Of a stretch of 64,000 nt of DNA, positions 52,775 to 61,622 are shown piece by piece. Under the pieces are notes generated by a model. The model ran no database searches, had not been told where the DNA came from, and saw only the letters and a program-made list of their open reading frames with translations. Both the position numbers and the translations under genes were made by a program. The stretch spans positions 5,642,001 through 5,706,000 of the forward strand of contig NZ_CP080647.1 of NCBI RefSeq assembly GCF_019599145.1. The letters are read 5' to 3'. How positions within the stretch are numbered: the stretch's first letter is position 1; every line of letters begins with the position of its first letter. Source of the DNA: Streptomyces akebiae (GTDB taxonomy: Bacteria > Actinomycetota > Actinomycetes > Streptomycetales > Streptomycetaceae).

Positions 52775-53550
52775 CGATGCCCAAGGCCGAACCTGACGCC
52801 TCCGACCGCCGCTCCCTCCATGAGCGCATCGCGGCCGACCTGCGCGACGACATCATGAGCGGCGAACTCCCGCCCGGAGCCAAGCTGCCCTCCACCACCC
52901 ACCTCAAGACCCGCTTCGACGCCTCGAACGCCACCGTGCAGAAGGCACTCCAACTCCTCAAGGACGAGGGCCTGGTGGTGGGGCGGGCCGGAGCCGCGGT
53001 CACCGTTCGAGAACACCGCCAGCGCACCATGCGGCCCGCCGCGTTCATGGCACCGGCTGCGCCCGGGGAGCCCTACCGCTGGCTCGCCGAAGCGGCCAAG
53101 CACGGCGCGAGTGCCCGCAGTGACTTGCTGGATGTGGTCGAGTGCTGTCCGCCCGCCGACGTCCGCGCGGCCCTCGGTCTACCCGAGGGCGGCTTGGCGC
53201 TGCTCCGCTGCCAGTTGCTCCTCATCGACGACGAGCCCGCTGAACTCGTGCGGTCGTACTACCCGTTGGACATCGTCCGCGATACGGCGATGATGGATCG
53301 CCGCAAGATCAAGGGCGGTACTCCCGCCCTTCTCGCGGACTTGGGTCATCCACCCCGTCGCAGTGTGGACCGCGTCTCCGCGAGGATTCCCACCCAGGAC
53401 CAGTACCAGGCGCTGAACCTTCCCGGCGGCCTGCCGGTGCTGCGTACCCTTCGCGTCGTCTACAGCGACGACGAACGTCCCATCGAGGCGACGGTCATGG
53501 TGAAGGCGGGCCATCTCTACGAGTTGGAGTACGAGTTCATGGCCGAGTGA
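52771..53550 (+). CDS. GntR-family regulator (HutC type, wHTH plus UTRA)
   Basis: A 259-residue regulator. The winged helix-turn-helix occupies about residues 14-80 (RSLHERIAADLRDDIMSGEL, PPGAKLPSTTHLKTRFDAS, NATVQKALQLLKDEGLVVGR). The UTRA domain follows at about 105-255 (VRAALGLPEGGLALLRCQLL; ELVRSYYPLDIVRDT; ERPIEATVMVKAGHLYELEY). It is translationally coupled to the UTRA-only gene. A probable binding site is the CTATTCGCGAATAG palindrome 640 bp upstream, allowing autoregulation and control of the divergent pair. The ligand is unknown. Confidence 0.93.
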   Translation: MTMPKAEPDASDRRSLHERIAADLRDDIMSGELPPGAKLPSTTHLKTRFDASNATVQKALQLLKDEGLVVGRAGAAVTVREHRQRTMRPAAFMAPAAPGEPYRWLAEAAKHGASARSDLLDVVECCPPADVRAALGLPEGGLALLRCQLLLIDDEPAELVRSYYPLDIVRDTAMMDRRKIKGGTPALLADLGHPPRRSVDRVSARIPTQDQYQALNLPGGLPVLRTLRVVYSDDERPIEATVMVKAGHLYELEYEFMAE

Positions 53551-53718
53551 CCGGTACGACCCATGGGCCACGGACGCCAGGCACCGCTGTGGCGGTCCGG
53601 TGGGTGAAGTGTGAAGGGCTTTGCTCGGCGTTGCCTACTGGTCAGTCGTGTTTTAGGTATGGGATCAAGAACTTCAGATCTCAAGTAATACATAAGTGAA
53701 AGGGATGGCCTCCGCCTC

Positions 53719-54315
53719 ATGAAACCCCCCACTCAGAGGCCCGGGTACCTGCTGCGCGGCACGCTCGCCGTCATCGCCGCCGGGCTCGCCGCCGTGGTTC
53801 CGCTGGCGGGAACGGCTGCCGCGACTCCGTTGACCGGCAAGGCGCAGCGGACCGTCACCACGGCCGACGGCGACACCTTCCGGCTGCGGCTGAAAGCCGG
53901 CCCCGTCGTCCTGCCCGCCGCCGGCGGCACCGTCGACGTCAAGGGCGCCGGATACAACCGCGCGCAGGGCATCTTCCTCGCCTTCTGCGTGATCCCGGAC
54001 GGCGTCAGGGTCGGTGACCCCTCGACGTACACCACGCTTCCCGGCCCCTGTCTGCCCGGCCGTGAGGCGCAGGACGGGTCGTCGCGCCGGATCACCGACA
54101 CCGGGGCGGGGACGCCGGGCATCACCCTCCCCTACGAGAAGGGCGGCAAGTTCCGTACGACGCTGAACCTCCGGCCCGGGATCGCGGACGGCAAGGTGTG
54201 CGGCGAGACCGTGCGCTGTGCCATCGTCACCCGCGCCGACTTCACGGCGACGAACGAGCGGCTGTACGACCAGTACATCCCGGTCCACTTCGTGCCGGGC
54301 GGCACGGTGCGCTGA
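53719..54315 (+). CDS. Secreted protein with Ig-like (neocarzinostatin/HtaA-associated type) domain
   Basis: A 198-residue exported protein with a Sec signal (LLRGTLAVIAAGLAAVVPLAGTAAA has the hydrophobic core; cleavage near residue 35). The mature domain is beta-rich: GGTVDVKGAGYNRAQGIFLAF, then CVIPDG, CLPG, and a C-terminal block with KVCGETVRCAIVTRADF. Four Cys probably form two disulphides. This pattern (VxGxGY ... GIFLAFC) recalls neocarzinostatin-like and HtaA-linked surface domains of actinobacteria. The start ATG 53719 follows AAGGGATGG. It is not part of an obvious operon, and its ligand is unknown. Confidence 0.8.
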   Translation: MKPPTQRPGYLLRGTLAVIAAGLAAVVPLAGTAAATPLTGKAQRTVTTADGDTFRLRLKAGPVVLPAAGGTVDVKGAGYNRAQGIFLAFCVIPDGVRVGDPSTYTTLPGPCLPGREAQDGSSRRITDTGAGTPGITLPYEKGGKFRTTLNLRPGIADGKVCGETVRCAIVTRADFTATNERLYDQYIPVHFVPGGTVR

Positions 54316-54333
54316 CGCGATCACCGGCAGGGG

Positions 54334-54402
54334 CCGGGCGGGGTGGCGGGACGGTGGTGCGGCCGGTACGGCCAGTACGACCGGTACGGCCGCCCCGCCC
54401 GG
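54334..54402. terminator. Large GC-rich hairpin between convergent genes
   Basis: CCGGGCGGGG (54334-54343) pairs with CCCCGCCCGG (54393-54402). The region between holds further self-complementary GTAC-containing repeats (CCGGTACGGCC twice). It lies between the converging secreted-protein and EamA genes and could terminate both. Confidence 0.45.
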
Positions 54403-54430
54403 CGTGAGGTCCGGACCGTCCTCGCCCCGC

Positions 54431-55384
54431 TCACCCCGAAACCCCTGCCTTCCCCCGTCCCACCTGTGTCCGCACCGCTCCCATGCTCGCCCCGATGACC
54501 AGGGCGATCGCGAGGGCCTCGACGGTGGTCAGGGCCTGGTCGAGGATGAGGAAACCGGCCGTGGCGGCGATCGCGGGCTCCAGGCTCATGAGGATCGCGA
54601 AGGTGGAGGCGGGCAGGCGGCGCAGGGCGAGGAGTTCGAGGGTGTAGGGGAGGACGGAGGAGAGCACGGCGACGGCGGCGCCCAGCGCGAGCGTCGTCGG
54701 GTCCAGGAGCCGCGTCCCCGATTCGACGATCCCCAGCGGCAGGAACAGCACCGCCGCGACGGCCATGGCCAACGCCAGCCCGTCGGCCTGCGGGAACCGT
54801 CGCCCCGTACGCGCGCTGAAGACGATGTACAGGGCCCACGCCAACCCGGCCGCGAGGGCGAAGGCGATGCCCAGCGGGTCGAGGCCCCCGACTCCTCCGC
54901 CCTTTCCGAGCAGGAAGACGCCGCAGAGCGCCAGCCCGGCCCACACCGCGTTCACCGCCCGCCGGGACGCGAGGACGGAGAGCGCCAACGGGCCGAGCAC
55001 CTCCAGGGTGACGGCGAGGCCGAGGGGGATACGGGCGACCGCCTGGTAGAAGAGGCCGTTCATCGCGGCCATGGTGACGCCGAAGACGATCACCGTCCCC
55101 CAGTCGGTACGCGAGTGCCCACGCAGCCGGGGTCGGCAGATCACCAGCATCACCAGCGCGGCGACCGCCAGCCGCAGCGTCACCACCCCGAGCGCCCCGG
55201 CGCGCGGCATCAGTGTCACCGCCAGCGCACCGCCGAACTGCACCGATATGCCACCGGCCAGCACCAGCCCCACGGGCCCGAGAGAGCCCAGGCCGCGCGC
55301 GGCGCGGGGGCCGCCGGCGACGCGGTCGACCGGAGGCGTGGCCGGGGCGGCGGGCGCGGACTGTTCAGCGCGGGGGAGTGTCAC
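54431..55384 (-). CDS. EamA/RhtA-type transporter
   Basis: A 317-residue membrane protein of the drug/metabolite transporter superfamily, with ten hydrophobic segments forming two EamA repeats. Landmarks are [20 protein letters not shown] in the first half, [24 protein letters not shown] at the turn, and [29 protein letters not shown] in the second. This pattern is close to RhtA-like exporters of homoserine or threonine, but substrates vary. GTG 55384 is chosen since it precedes the first conserved residues by a plausible distance and has GGACGG upstream; a longer frame to 55450 is less likely. Confidence 0.88.
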   Translation of the reverse strand: MTLPRAEQSAPAAPATPPVDRVAGGPRAARGLGSLGPVGLVLAGGISVQFGGALAVTLMPRAGALGVVTLRLAVAALVMLVICRPRLRGHSRTDWGTVIVFGVTMAAMNGLFYQAVARIPLGLAVTLEVLGPLALSVLASRRAVNAVWAGLALCGVFLLGKGGGVGGLDPLGIAFALAAGLAWALYIVFSARTGRRFPQADGLALAMAVAAVLFLPLGIVESGTRLLDPTTLALGAAVAVLSSVLPYTLELLALRRLPASTFAILMSLEPAIAATAGFLILDQALTTVEALAIALVIGASMGAVRTQVGRGKAGVSG

Positions 55385-55541
55385 GGAGACCGTCCAGAGG
55401 AGCGGAGGAAGGGCTTCGTTCAGTATGGAGGACTTGATAGTGCAAAGCAATGGACTAAGTCAGGCCTGTAACCCCTTTTGCAGCTTACGTGGGCGACTCG
55501 CAGCGCCTGCTCGGCCCACCCCGTCGCCGCCTCCCGAAAAT

Positions 55542-55555
55542 GCAAGCACGCTTGC
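55542..55555 (+). promoter_or_regulatory. TetR-type palindrome before the acyl-CoA operon
   Basis: GCAAGC-AC-GCTTGC is a 14-bp inverted repeat 32 bp upstream of the first gene of the catabolic operon, with a further TTG repeat beyond it (GCTTGCTTG). TetR-family regulators of fatty-acid and acyl-CoA genes in actinomycetes use this kind of CAAGC/GCTTG site. No TetR gene is seen between 55.4 and 64 kb, so the regulator may lie beyond the window. Confidence 0.6.
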
Positions 55556-55586
55556 TTGTTTCCGCGTCCGCTGCCATGCTCCCTCC

Positions 55587-56384
55587 ATGGCCGACCCAAC
55601 GCCCGTGATCGACGATCTCCGTGCCGAGAGCGACGAACTCGACCTGCTCGTCGCCGAGTTGAGCCCGGAGGAGTGGGCGCTCGCAACGCCCGCGCCCGGC
55701 TGGACCGTCGCCCACCAGATCGCGCACCTCGCCTGGACGGACCACTCGTCCGTGCTGGCGGTGACCGACCAGGCAGCCTTCGCCCGTGAGGTCGAGAACG
55801 CGCTGACCGCGCCCGGGGACTTCGTGGACAGGGGCGCCGAGGACGGGGCCGGGAAGCAGCCCGCGGAACTGCTCGCGGACTGGCGGGCCGGTCGCGAGGC
55901 GCTGGAGGCCGCCCTGCGCGCGGCACCCGAGGGCGCGCGGTTCCCCTGGTACGGCCCGCCCATGTCCACCGCCTCCATGGCGACCGCCCGCCTCATGGAG
56001 ACCTGGGCCCACGGCCTGGACATCGCCGACGCGCTGGGCGTCCCCCGGATCGCCCCCGGCGACCGCCTCCGGCACATCACCCGACTCGGCATCCGCACCC
56101 GCGACTTCGCCTTCGGGGTACACGGGCTGACCCCGCCCTTCGAGGAGTTCCGCGTCGAACTCGCCAGCCCCGCCGGGGAGCTGTGGACGTACGGCCCTCA
56201 GGACGCGACCGACCGCGTCACCGGCCCCGCCCTCGACTTCTGCCTCCTGGTCACCCAGCGCGCCCACCGCGCCGACCTCGCCCTGCGCGCCGAAGGCTCC
56301 GACGCCGACCGCTGGCTGGACATCGCCCAGGCCTTCGCGGGCCCGCCGGGCACCGGGCGCGCCGCGAAGGGATCCACCCCGTGA
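55587..56384 (+). CDS. TIGR03084 family protein (DinB/mycothiol-dependent enzyme-like)
   Basis: A 265-residue cytoplasmic protein of the TIGR03084 family, which has a DinB-like four-helix bundle related to mycothiol-dependent maleylpyruvate isomerases. The metal-binding pattern includes His43/His47 in [11 protein letters not shown] and the later [14 protein letters not shown]is. The C-terminal SCP2-like part ([20 protein letters not shown]) is also typical. Its stop overlaps the AtuA-like start (GTGA), so it is the first gene of the coupled operon. Family members are annotated as metal-binding; the catalytic role in acyl-CoA breakdown is not known. Confidence 0.88.
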   Translation: MADPTPVIDDLRAESDELDLLVAELSPEEWALATPAPGWTVAHQIAHLAWTDHSSVLAVTDQAAFAREVENALTAPGDFVDRGAEDGAGKQPAELLADWRAGREALEAALRAAPEGARFPWYGPPMSTASMATARLMETWAHGLDIADALGVPRIAPGDRLRHITRLGIRTRDFAFGVHGLTPPFEEFRVELASPAGELWTYGPQDATDRVTGPALDFCLLVTQRAHRADLALRAEGSDADRWLDIAQAFAGPPGTGRAAKGSTP

Positions 56385-58081
56385 CAGCGGCCGCCCTCCG
56401 CATCGGCAACGCCTCCGGCTTCTACGGCGACCGCTTCGACGCCATGCGCGAGATGCTCACCGGCGGCGAACTCGACGTCCTCACCGGCGACTACCTGGCC
56501 GAGCTGACCATGCTCATCCTCGGCCGCGACCGCCTGAAGGACCCCGCCGGAGGGTACGCCCGCACGTTCCTGCGCCAGTTGGAGGAGTGCCTGGGGCTCG
56601 CGCACGAGCGCGGCGTGCGGATCGTCGCCAACGCCGGCGGCCTCAACCCCGCCGGACTCGCCGACGCCGTACGGGAGCTGGCGGGACGGCTCGGCATCCC
56701 CGCCCGGGTCGCGCACGTCGAGGGCGACGACCTGACCGCGGTCCACCCCGGCACCCTCGCCGCCCACGCCTACCTCGGCGGCTTCGGCATCGCGGCCTGT
56801 CTGCGGGAGGGCGCCGACATCGTGGTCACCGGCCGGGTGACGGACGCGGCCCTGGTGACCGGGCCCGCCGCCGCCCACTTCGGCTGGGGGCCCGGGGAGT
56901 ACGACCGCCTCGCGGGTGCCGTCGTCGCCGGGCACGTACTGGAGTGCGGGGCGCAGGCGACCGGCGGCAACTACGCCTTCTTCCACGAGTCCACCCCGGC
57001 CGCCCTGCGCCACCCCGGCTTCCCGCTCGCCGAACTCCACGCCGACGGCACGGCCGTGATCACCAAGCACCCCGGCACCGGCGGCCTCGTCGACGTCGGC
57101 ACGGTCACCGCCCAACTCCTCTACGAGACGGGCGGCGCCCGGTACGCGGGCCCCGACGTCACCGCCCGCCTCGACACGATCACGCTCACCCAGGACGGCC
57201 CCGACCGCGTCCGTATCGAGGGCGTACGCGGCGAGGCCCCGCCCCCGACCCTCAAGGTCGGCCTCAACCGGCTCGGCGGCTTCCGCAACGAGGTCACCTT
57301 CGTGCTGACGGGCCTGGAGATCGAACGCAAGGCCGCCCTCGTCCGCGATCAGCTGGAGACCGCGCTCGCCGCCGCCAAGTCCCCTCCCGCGCAGCTGGAC
57401 TGGGAACTGGCCCGCACCGACCACCCCGACGCCCGCACCGAGGAGACCGCCAGCGCCCTCCTCCGCCTCGTCGTCCGCGACCCGGACCAGAACACCGTCG
57501 GCCGGGCCCTCAGCGGAGCCGCCGTGGAGCTGGCCCTCGCGAGCTACCCCGGCTTCCACGTGCTGGCCCCGCCCGGAAAGGGCGCCCCCTACGGGGTGTT
57601 CGAGGCGGCCCACGCGGGCCAGGACACCGTGGAGCACCTCGCCGTCCTCCACGACGGCCGCCGGCTCCCCGTGCCGCCGGCCGACGAGACCCTCGTCCTG
57701 CGGCCCGTCGCCGAGCCACCCCTGCCGGAGCCCCTGCCACAGGGGCTTCCCACCCGCCGCGCGCCCCTCGGCCTCGTCGTCGGCGCCCGCAGCGGCGACA
57801 AGGGCGGCAACGCCAACATCGGCCTGTGGGCCCGTACGGACGACGCGTGGCGGTGGCTGTCCCACACCCTCACCACCGACCGGCTCCGCGCCCTCCTGCC
57901 GGAGACGGCCGGCCTGCCGGTCACCCGGCACGCGCTGCCCAACCTCCGTGCCCTCAACTTCGAGATCGTCGGCATCCTCGGCGAGGGCGTCGCCTCGCAA
58001 GCCCGTTTCGACCCCCAGGCCAAGGCCCTCGGCGAATGGCTGCGCTCCCGTCACCTGGACATACCGGAGATCCTGCTGTGA
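56381..58081 (+). CDS. AtuA-like protein (acyclic terpene utilisation family)
   Basis: A 566-residue protein of the AtuA/DUF1446 family. In Pseudomonas, atuA belongs to the citronellol and geraniol degradation cluster, but its reaction is unproven. The N-terminal region ([35 protein letters not shown]) and the central [20 protein letters not shown] and [12 protein letters not shown] blocks match the family. The C-terminal domain ([23 protein letters not shown], about 470-560) is the AtuA C-terminal module. The GTG start overlaps the previous stop by 4 bp, and the stop overlaps the carboxyltransferase GTG. Coupling with an acyl-CoA carboxylase is the same logic as in Atu and Liu pathways. Confidence 0.9.
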   Translation: MTAAALRIGNASGFYGDRFDAMREMLTGGELDVLTGDYLAELTMLILGRDRLKDPAGGYARTFLRQLEECLGLAHERGVRIVANAGGLNPAGLADAVRELAGRLGIPARVAHVEGDDLTAVHPGTLAAHAYLGGFGIAACLREGADIVVTGRVTDAALVTGPAAAHFGWGPGEYDRLAGAVVAGHVLECGAQATGGNYAFFHESTPAALRHPGFPLAELHADGTAVITKHPGTGGLVDVGTVTAQLLYETGGARYAGPDVTARLDTITLTQDGPDRVRIEGVRGEAPPPTLKVGLNRLGGFRNEVTFVLTGLEIERKAALVRDQLETALAAAKSPPAQLDWELARTDHPDARTEETASALLRLVVRDPDQNTVGRALSGAAVELALASYPGFHVLAPPGKGAPYGVFEAAHAGQDTVEHLAVLHDGRRLPVPPADETLVLRPVAEPPLPEPLPQGLPTRRAPLGLVVGARSGDKGGNANIGLWARTDDAWRWLSHTLTTDRLRALLPETAGLPVTRHALPNLRALNFEIVGILGEGVASQARFDPQAKALGEWLRSRHLDIPEILL

Positions 58082-59676
58082 CCGTCCTCAGCTCGGCCCT
58101 CGACCCGGGCGCCCCCGACCACACCGCGAACCGCGAGGCCATGCTCGCCCGGCTCGCCGAACTCGACGCCGAGCACGCGAAGGCCCTCGCGGGCGGCGGC
58201 GAGAAGTACGTCGCCCGGCACCGGGGGCGCGGCAAGCTCCTCGCCCGCGAGCGCATCGAACTGCTGCTGGACCCCGACACGCCCTTCCTCGAACTGTCGC
58301 CGCTCGCCGCCTGGGGCAGTGAGTACACGGTCGGCGCCTCGCTCGTCACCGGCATCGGGGTCGTCGAGGGCGTGGAGTGCCTGATCACCGCCAACGACCC
58401 GACCGTGCGCGGCGGCGCGAGCAACCCGTGGAGCCTGAAGAAGGCCCTCCGGGCCAACGACATCGCCCTCGCCAACCGGCTGCCCTGCATCAGCCTGGTG
58501 GAGTCCGGCGGAGCCGATCTCCCCTCCCAGAAGGAGATCTTCATCCCCGGCGGCGCGATCTTCCGCGACCTCACACGGCTCTCCGCCGCCGGCATCCCCA
58601 CCATCGCCGTCGTCTTCGGCAACTCCACCGCCGGCGGGGCCTACGTCCCCGGGATGTCCGACCACGTGATCATGGTGAAGGAACGGGCGAAGGTGTTCCT
58701 GGGCGGGCCGCCGCTGGTGAAGATGGCCACCGGCGAGGAGAGCGACGACGAGTCGCTGGGCGGCGCCGAGATGCACGCGCGCGTGTCGGGCCTCGCGGAC
58801 CACTTCGCCGTCGACGAGCCGGACGCCCTGCGCCAGGCCCGCCGGGTCGTCGCCCGCCTCAACCACCGCAAGGCGTACGCCGATCCGGCCCCCGCCGCGC
58901 CGCCGAAGTACGACCCGGAGGAACTCCTCGGCATCGTCCCCGGCGATCTGAAGGTGCCCTTCGACCCCCGCGAGGTCATCGCCCGGATCGTCGACGCCTC
59001 CGACTTCGACGAGTTCAAGCCCCTCTACGGCACCAGTCTCACCACCGGCTGGGCCGCCCTCCACGGCTACCCGGTCGGCATCCTCGCCAACGCGCGGGGC
59101 GTCCTGTTCAGCGAGGAGTCGCAGAAGGCGGCCCAGTTCATCCAACTCGCCAACCAGCGCGACATCCCGCTGCTCTTCCTGCACAACACCACCGGGTACA
59201 TGGTCGGCAAGGAGTACGAGCAGGGCGGCATCATCAAGCACGGCGCGATGATGATCAACGCCGTGAGCAACAGCCGGGTGCCCCACCTGTCCGTCCTCAT
59301 GGGCGCCTCGTACGGCGCCGGTCACTACGGCATGTGCGGCCGCGCCTTCGACCCGCGCTTCCTCTTCGCCTGGCCCGGCGCCAAGTCGGCCGTGATGGGC
59401 CCACAGCAACTGGCGGGCGTCCTGTCGATCGTGGCCCGGCAGTCCGCGACCGCCAAGGGGCAGCCGTACGACGAGGACGCCGACGCCGCCCTGCGCGCGA
59501 TGGTGGAGCAGCAGATCGAGTCCGAGTCGCTCCCGATGTTCCTGTCCGGCCGGCTGTACGACGACGGGGTCATCGACCCCCGCGACACCCGTACCGTCCT
59601 CGGCCTGTGCCTGTCCGCGATCCACACGGCGCCCTACGAGGGCGCACGCGGTGGCTTCGGCGTCTTCCGGATGTGA
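58078..59676 (+). CDS. Acyl-CoA carboxylase carboxyltransferase (beta) subunit
   Basis: A 532-residue carboxyltransferase that moves CO2 from carboxybiotin to an acyl-CoA. It has the two crotonase-like halves of the PccB/MccB/AtuC group: VESGGADLPSQKEIF and FGNSTAGGAYVPGMSDH in the N-half, and VLMGASYGAGHYGMCGRAFDP (biotin/acyl-CoA oxyanion site) in the C-half. The sequence is closest in style to methylcrotonyl- and geranyl-CoA carboxylase subunits (KEIFIPGGAIFRDLTRLSA; YEQGGIIKHGAMMINAVSNS). GTG 58078 overlaps the AtuA-like stop. It pairs with the biotin subunit encoded 8 bp downstream. The acyl-CoA is probably branched or terpenoid, judged from neighbours. Confidence 0.94.
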   Translation: MTVLSSALDPGAPDHTANREAMLARLAELDAEHAKALAGGGEKYVARHRGRGKLLARERIELLLDPDTPFLELSPLAAWGSEYTVGASLVTGIGVVEGVECLITANDPTVRGGASNPWSLKKALRANDIALANRLPCISLVESGGADLPSQKEIFIPGGAIFRDLTRLSAAGIPTIAVVFGNSTAGGAYVPGMSDHVIMVKERAKVFLGGPPLVKMATGEESDDESLGGAEMHARVSGLADHFAVDEPDALRQARRVVARLNHRKAYADPAPAAPPKYDPEELLGIVPGDLKVPFDPREVIARIVDASDFDEFKPLYGTSLTTGWAALHGYPVGILANARGVLFSEESQKAAQFIQLANQRDIPLLFLHNTTGYMVGKEYEQGGIIKHGAMMINAVSNSRVPHLSVLMGASYGAGHYGMCGRAFDPRFLFAWPGAKSAVMGPQQLAGVLSIVARQSATAKGQPYDEDADAALRAMVEQQIESESLPMFLSGRLYDDGVIDPRDTRTVLGLCLSAIHTAPYEGARGGFGVFRM

Positions 59677-59684
59677 GGGAACCA

Positions 59685-61538
59685 GTGATCACCTCTGTGC
59701 TCGTGGCCAACCGGGGCGAGATAGCCTGCCGGATCTTCCGCACCTGCGCCGAGCTGGGCATCCGCACCGTCGCCGTGCACTCCGACACCGACGACAACGC
59801 CCGCCACGCGCGCGTGGCCGACGCGGCGGTACGGCTGCCGGGCGCGGCCCCCGCGGACACCTATCTGCGCGGCGACCTCATCGTGAAGGCGGCCCTCGCC
59901 GCCGGCGCCGACGCCGTCCACCCCGGCTACGGCTTCCTCTCCGAGAACCCGGACTTCGCCCGAGCCGTCCAGGACGCGGGCCTCGTCTGGATCGGCCCGC
60001 CCCCCGAGGCGATCGAGGCCATGGCCTCCAAGACCCGCGCCAAGGAACTCATGGGCCTGGCACCCCTGGGCGAGGTCACCGAGGACGACCTGCCGGTCCT
60101 GGTGAAGGCGGCGGCGGGCGGCGGCGGACGCGGCATGCGCGTCGTACGCCGCCTCGACGACCTGGACAGCGCCCTGGAGAGCGCCCGTGCCGAGGCCGCG
60201 AGCGCCTTCGGCGACGGCGAGGTCTTCGTCGAGCCGTACCTGGAGAACGGCCGCCACGTCGAGGTCCAGATCCTCGCCGACACCCACGGCACCGTCTGGC
60301 CCCTCGGCACCCGCGACTGCTCCCTGCAGCGCCGCCACCAGAAGGTCGTCGAGGAGGCACCGGCCCCCGGCCTGTCCGACGCGCTCACCGAGGAACTCCA
60401 CACGCTGGCCGTCCGCGCCGCCCGAGCCGTCGACTACGCCGGCGCGGGCACCGTCGAGTTCCTGGTCTCCGCGGGCAAGGCCCACTTCCTGGAGATGAAC
60501 ACCCGTCTCCAGGTCGAACACCCGGTGACCGAAGCCGTCTTCGGCCTCGACCTGGTCGCCGAACAGATCCGCGTCGCCGAGGGCCACGCCCTGCCCGCCG
60601 CACCGCCGAGCGCGCGGGGCCACGCGATCGAGGCGCGCCTGTACGCCGAGGATCCGGCCCGCGAGTGGGCCCCGCAGACGGGCACCCTGCACCGGCTGGC
60701 CGTCCCCGAGGGCGTCCGCCTGGACACCGGCTACGAGGACGGCGACACGATCGGCGTCCACTACGACCCCATGCTCGCCAAGGTGATCGCCCACGCCCCC
60801 ACCCGGGCGGAGGCGATCCGCAGACTGGCGGGCGCCCTGGAACGGGCGACCCTCCACGGCCCGACCACGAACCGGGCGCTGCTGGTGAACTCCCTGCGCC
60901 ACCCGGAGTTCACCTCGGCCCGCATGGACACCGGCTTCTACGACCGCCACCTCACCGACCTCACCACCCCGGCCCCCGACCCGTACGCCCCGCTGGCCGC
61001 CGCCCTGGCCGACGCCCACGACGGCCCCCGCTCCCGCTTCGGCGGCTGGCGCAACGTGCCCTCCCAGCCCCAGGTCAAGCGGTACGCGAGGGCGGGGGAG
61101 GAGCACGAGGTCCGCTACCGGCACACCAGGAACGGCATGGAGGCGGACGGGGTCCGTGTCGTCCACGCCGACGCCCGTCGCGTCGTCCTCGAAGTGGACG
61201 GTGTCCGGCGGAAGTTCGAGGTGACACGGCACGGCGACCGCGTCCACGTCAACGCCACGACCCTCACCGCCCTCCCCCGCTTCCCGGACCCGACCGCCCC
61301 ACAGGCCCCCGGCTCCCTCCTGGCCCCCATGCCGGGCACGGTCGTCCGCGTGGCGGAGGGCCTGAAGCCGGGCTCAACCGTGGAAGCGGGCCAACCCCTC
61401 CTGTGGCTGGAGGCGATGAAGATGGAACACAGGATCACGGCCCCGGTGACGGGCACGCTGACGGCCCTGCACGCGACACCGGGACAGCAGGTGGACATGG
61501 GCGCCCTGCTGGCCGTGGTCGAGGAGCAGCCCACCTGA
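59685..61538 (+). CDS. Acyl-CoA carboxylase biotin-carrying (alpha) subunit
   Basis: A 617-residue fusion of biotin carboxylase and biotin carboxyl carrier protein. The N-terminal BC domain starts VLVANRGEIACRIFRTC; the ATP-grasp Gly-rich loop is KAAAGGGGRGMRVV; catalytic blocks are EMNTRLQVEHPVTE and IEARLYAED. The C-terminal BCCP has biotinyl Lys579 in EAMKMEH. Between SKTRAKELM and DLPVLVKA the chain is about 8-20 residues shorter than in canonical biotin carboxylases, where a loop with the AGVP segment is usual. GTG 59685 follows GAGGGA. The last codons overlap a dispersed repeat arm. It forms the holoenzyme with the beta subunit upstream. Confidence 0.93.
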   Translation: MITSVLVANRGEIACRIFRTCAELGIRTVAVHSDTDDNARHARVADAAVRLPGAAPADTYLRGDLIVKAALAAGADAVHPGYGFLSENPDFARAVQDAGLVWIGPPPEAIEAMASKTRAKELMGLAPLGEVTEDDLPVLVKAAAGGGGRGMRVVRRLDDLDSALESARAEAASAFGDGEVFVEPYLENGRHVEVQILADTHGTVWPLGTRDCSLQRRHQKVVEEAPAPGLSDALTEELHTLAVRAARAVDYAGAGTVEFLVSAGKAHFLEMNTRLQVEHPVTEAVFGLDLVAEQIRVAEGHALPAAPPSARGHAIEARLYAEDPAREWAPQTGTLHRLAVPEGVRLDTGYEDGDTIGVHYDPMLAKVIAHAPTRAEAIRRLAGALERATLHGPTTNRALLVNSLRHPEFTSARMDTGFYDRHLTDLTTPAPDPYAPLAAALADAHDGPRSRFGGWRNVPSQPQVKRYARAGEEHEVRYRHTRNGMEADGVRVVHADARRVVLEVDGVRRKFEVTRHGDRVHVNATTLTALPRFPDPTAPQAPGSLLAPMPGTVVRVAEGLKPGSTVEAGQPLLWLEAMKMEHRITAPVTGTLTALHATPGQQVDMGALLAVVEEQPT

Positions 61539-61559
61539 AGGGGCGCGAGGAACTGCGCG
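61535..61559 (+). repeat. Inverted-repeat family, copy 6 (half copy)
   Basis: A right-hand arm (CTGAAGGGGCGCGAGG then AACTGCGCG) overlaps the stop codon of the biotin subunit gene and is followed by a degenerate outer arm (CGAACCCCCACGAACCCGCACCC). No left arm is present, so no long hairpin forms. Confidence 0.78.
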
Positions 61560-61622
61560 ACGAACCCCCACGAACCCGCACCCTCCACGCAACGACTGGA
61601 CCCTCCCCCTTAGGAGCCCTCG

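Noticed and set aside
51251..53550. An integrative conjugative element around the GntR genes.
   Set aside because: There is no integrase, excisionase, Tra/FtsK-like gene, tRNA or attachment-site duplication in the region. A GntR/UTRA pair alone is not enough.
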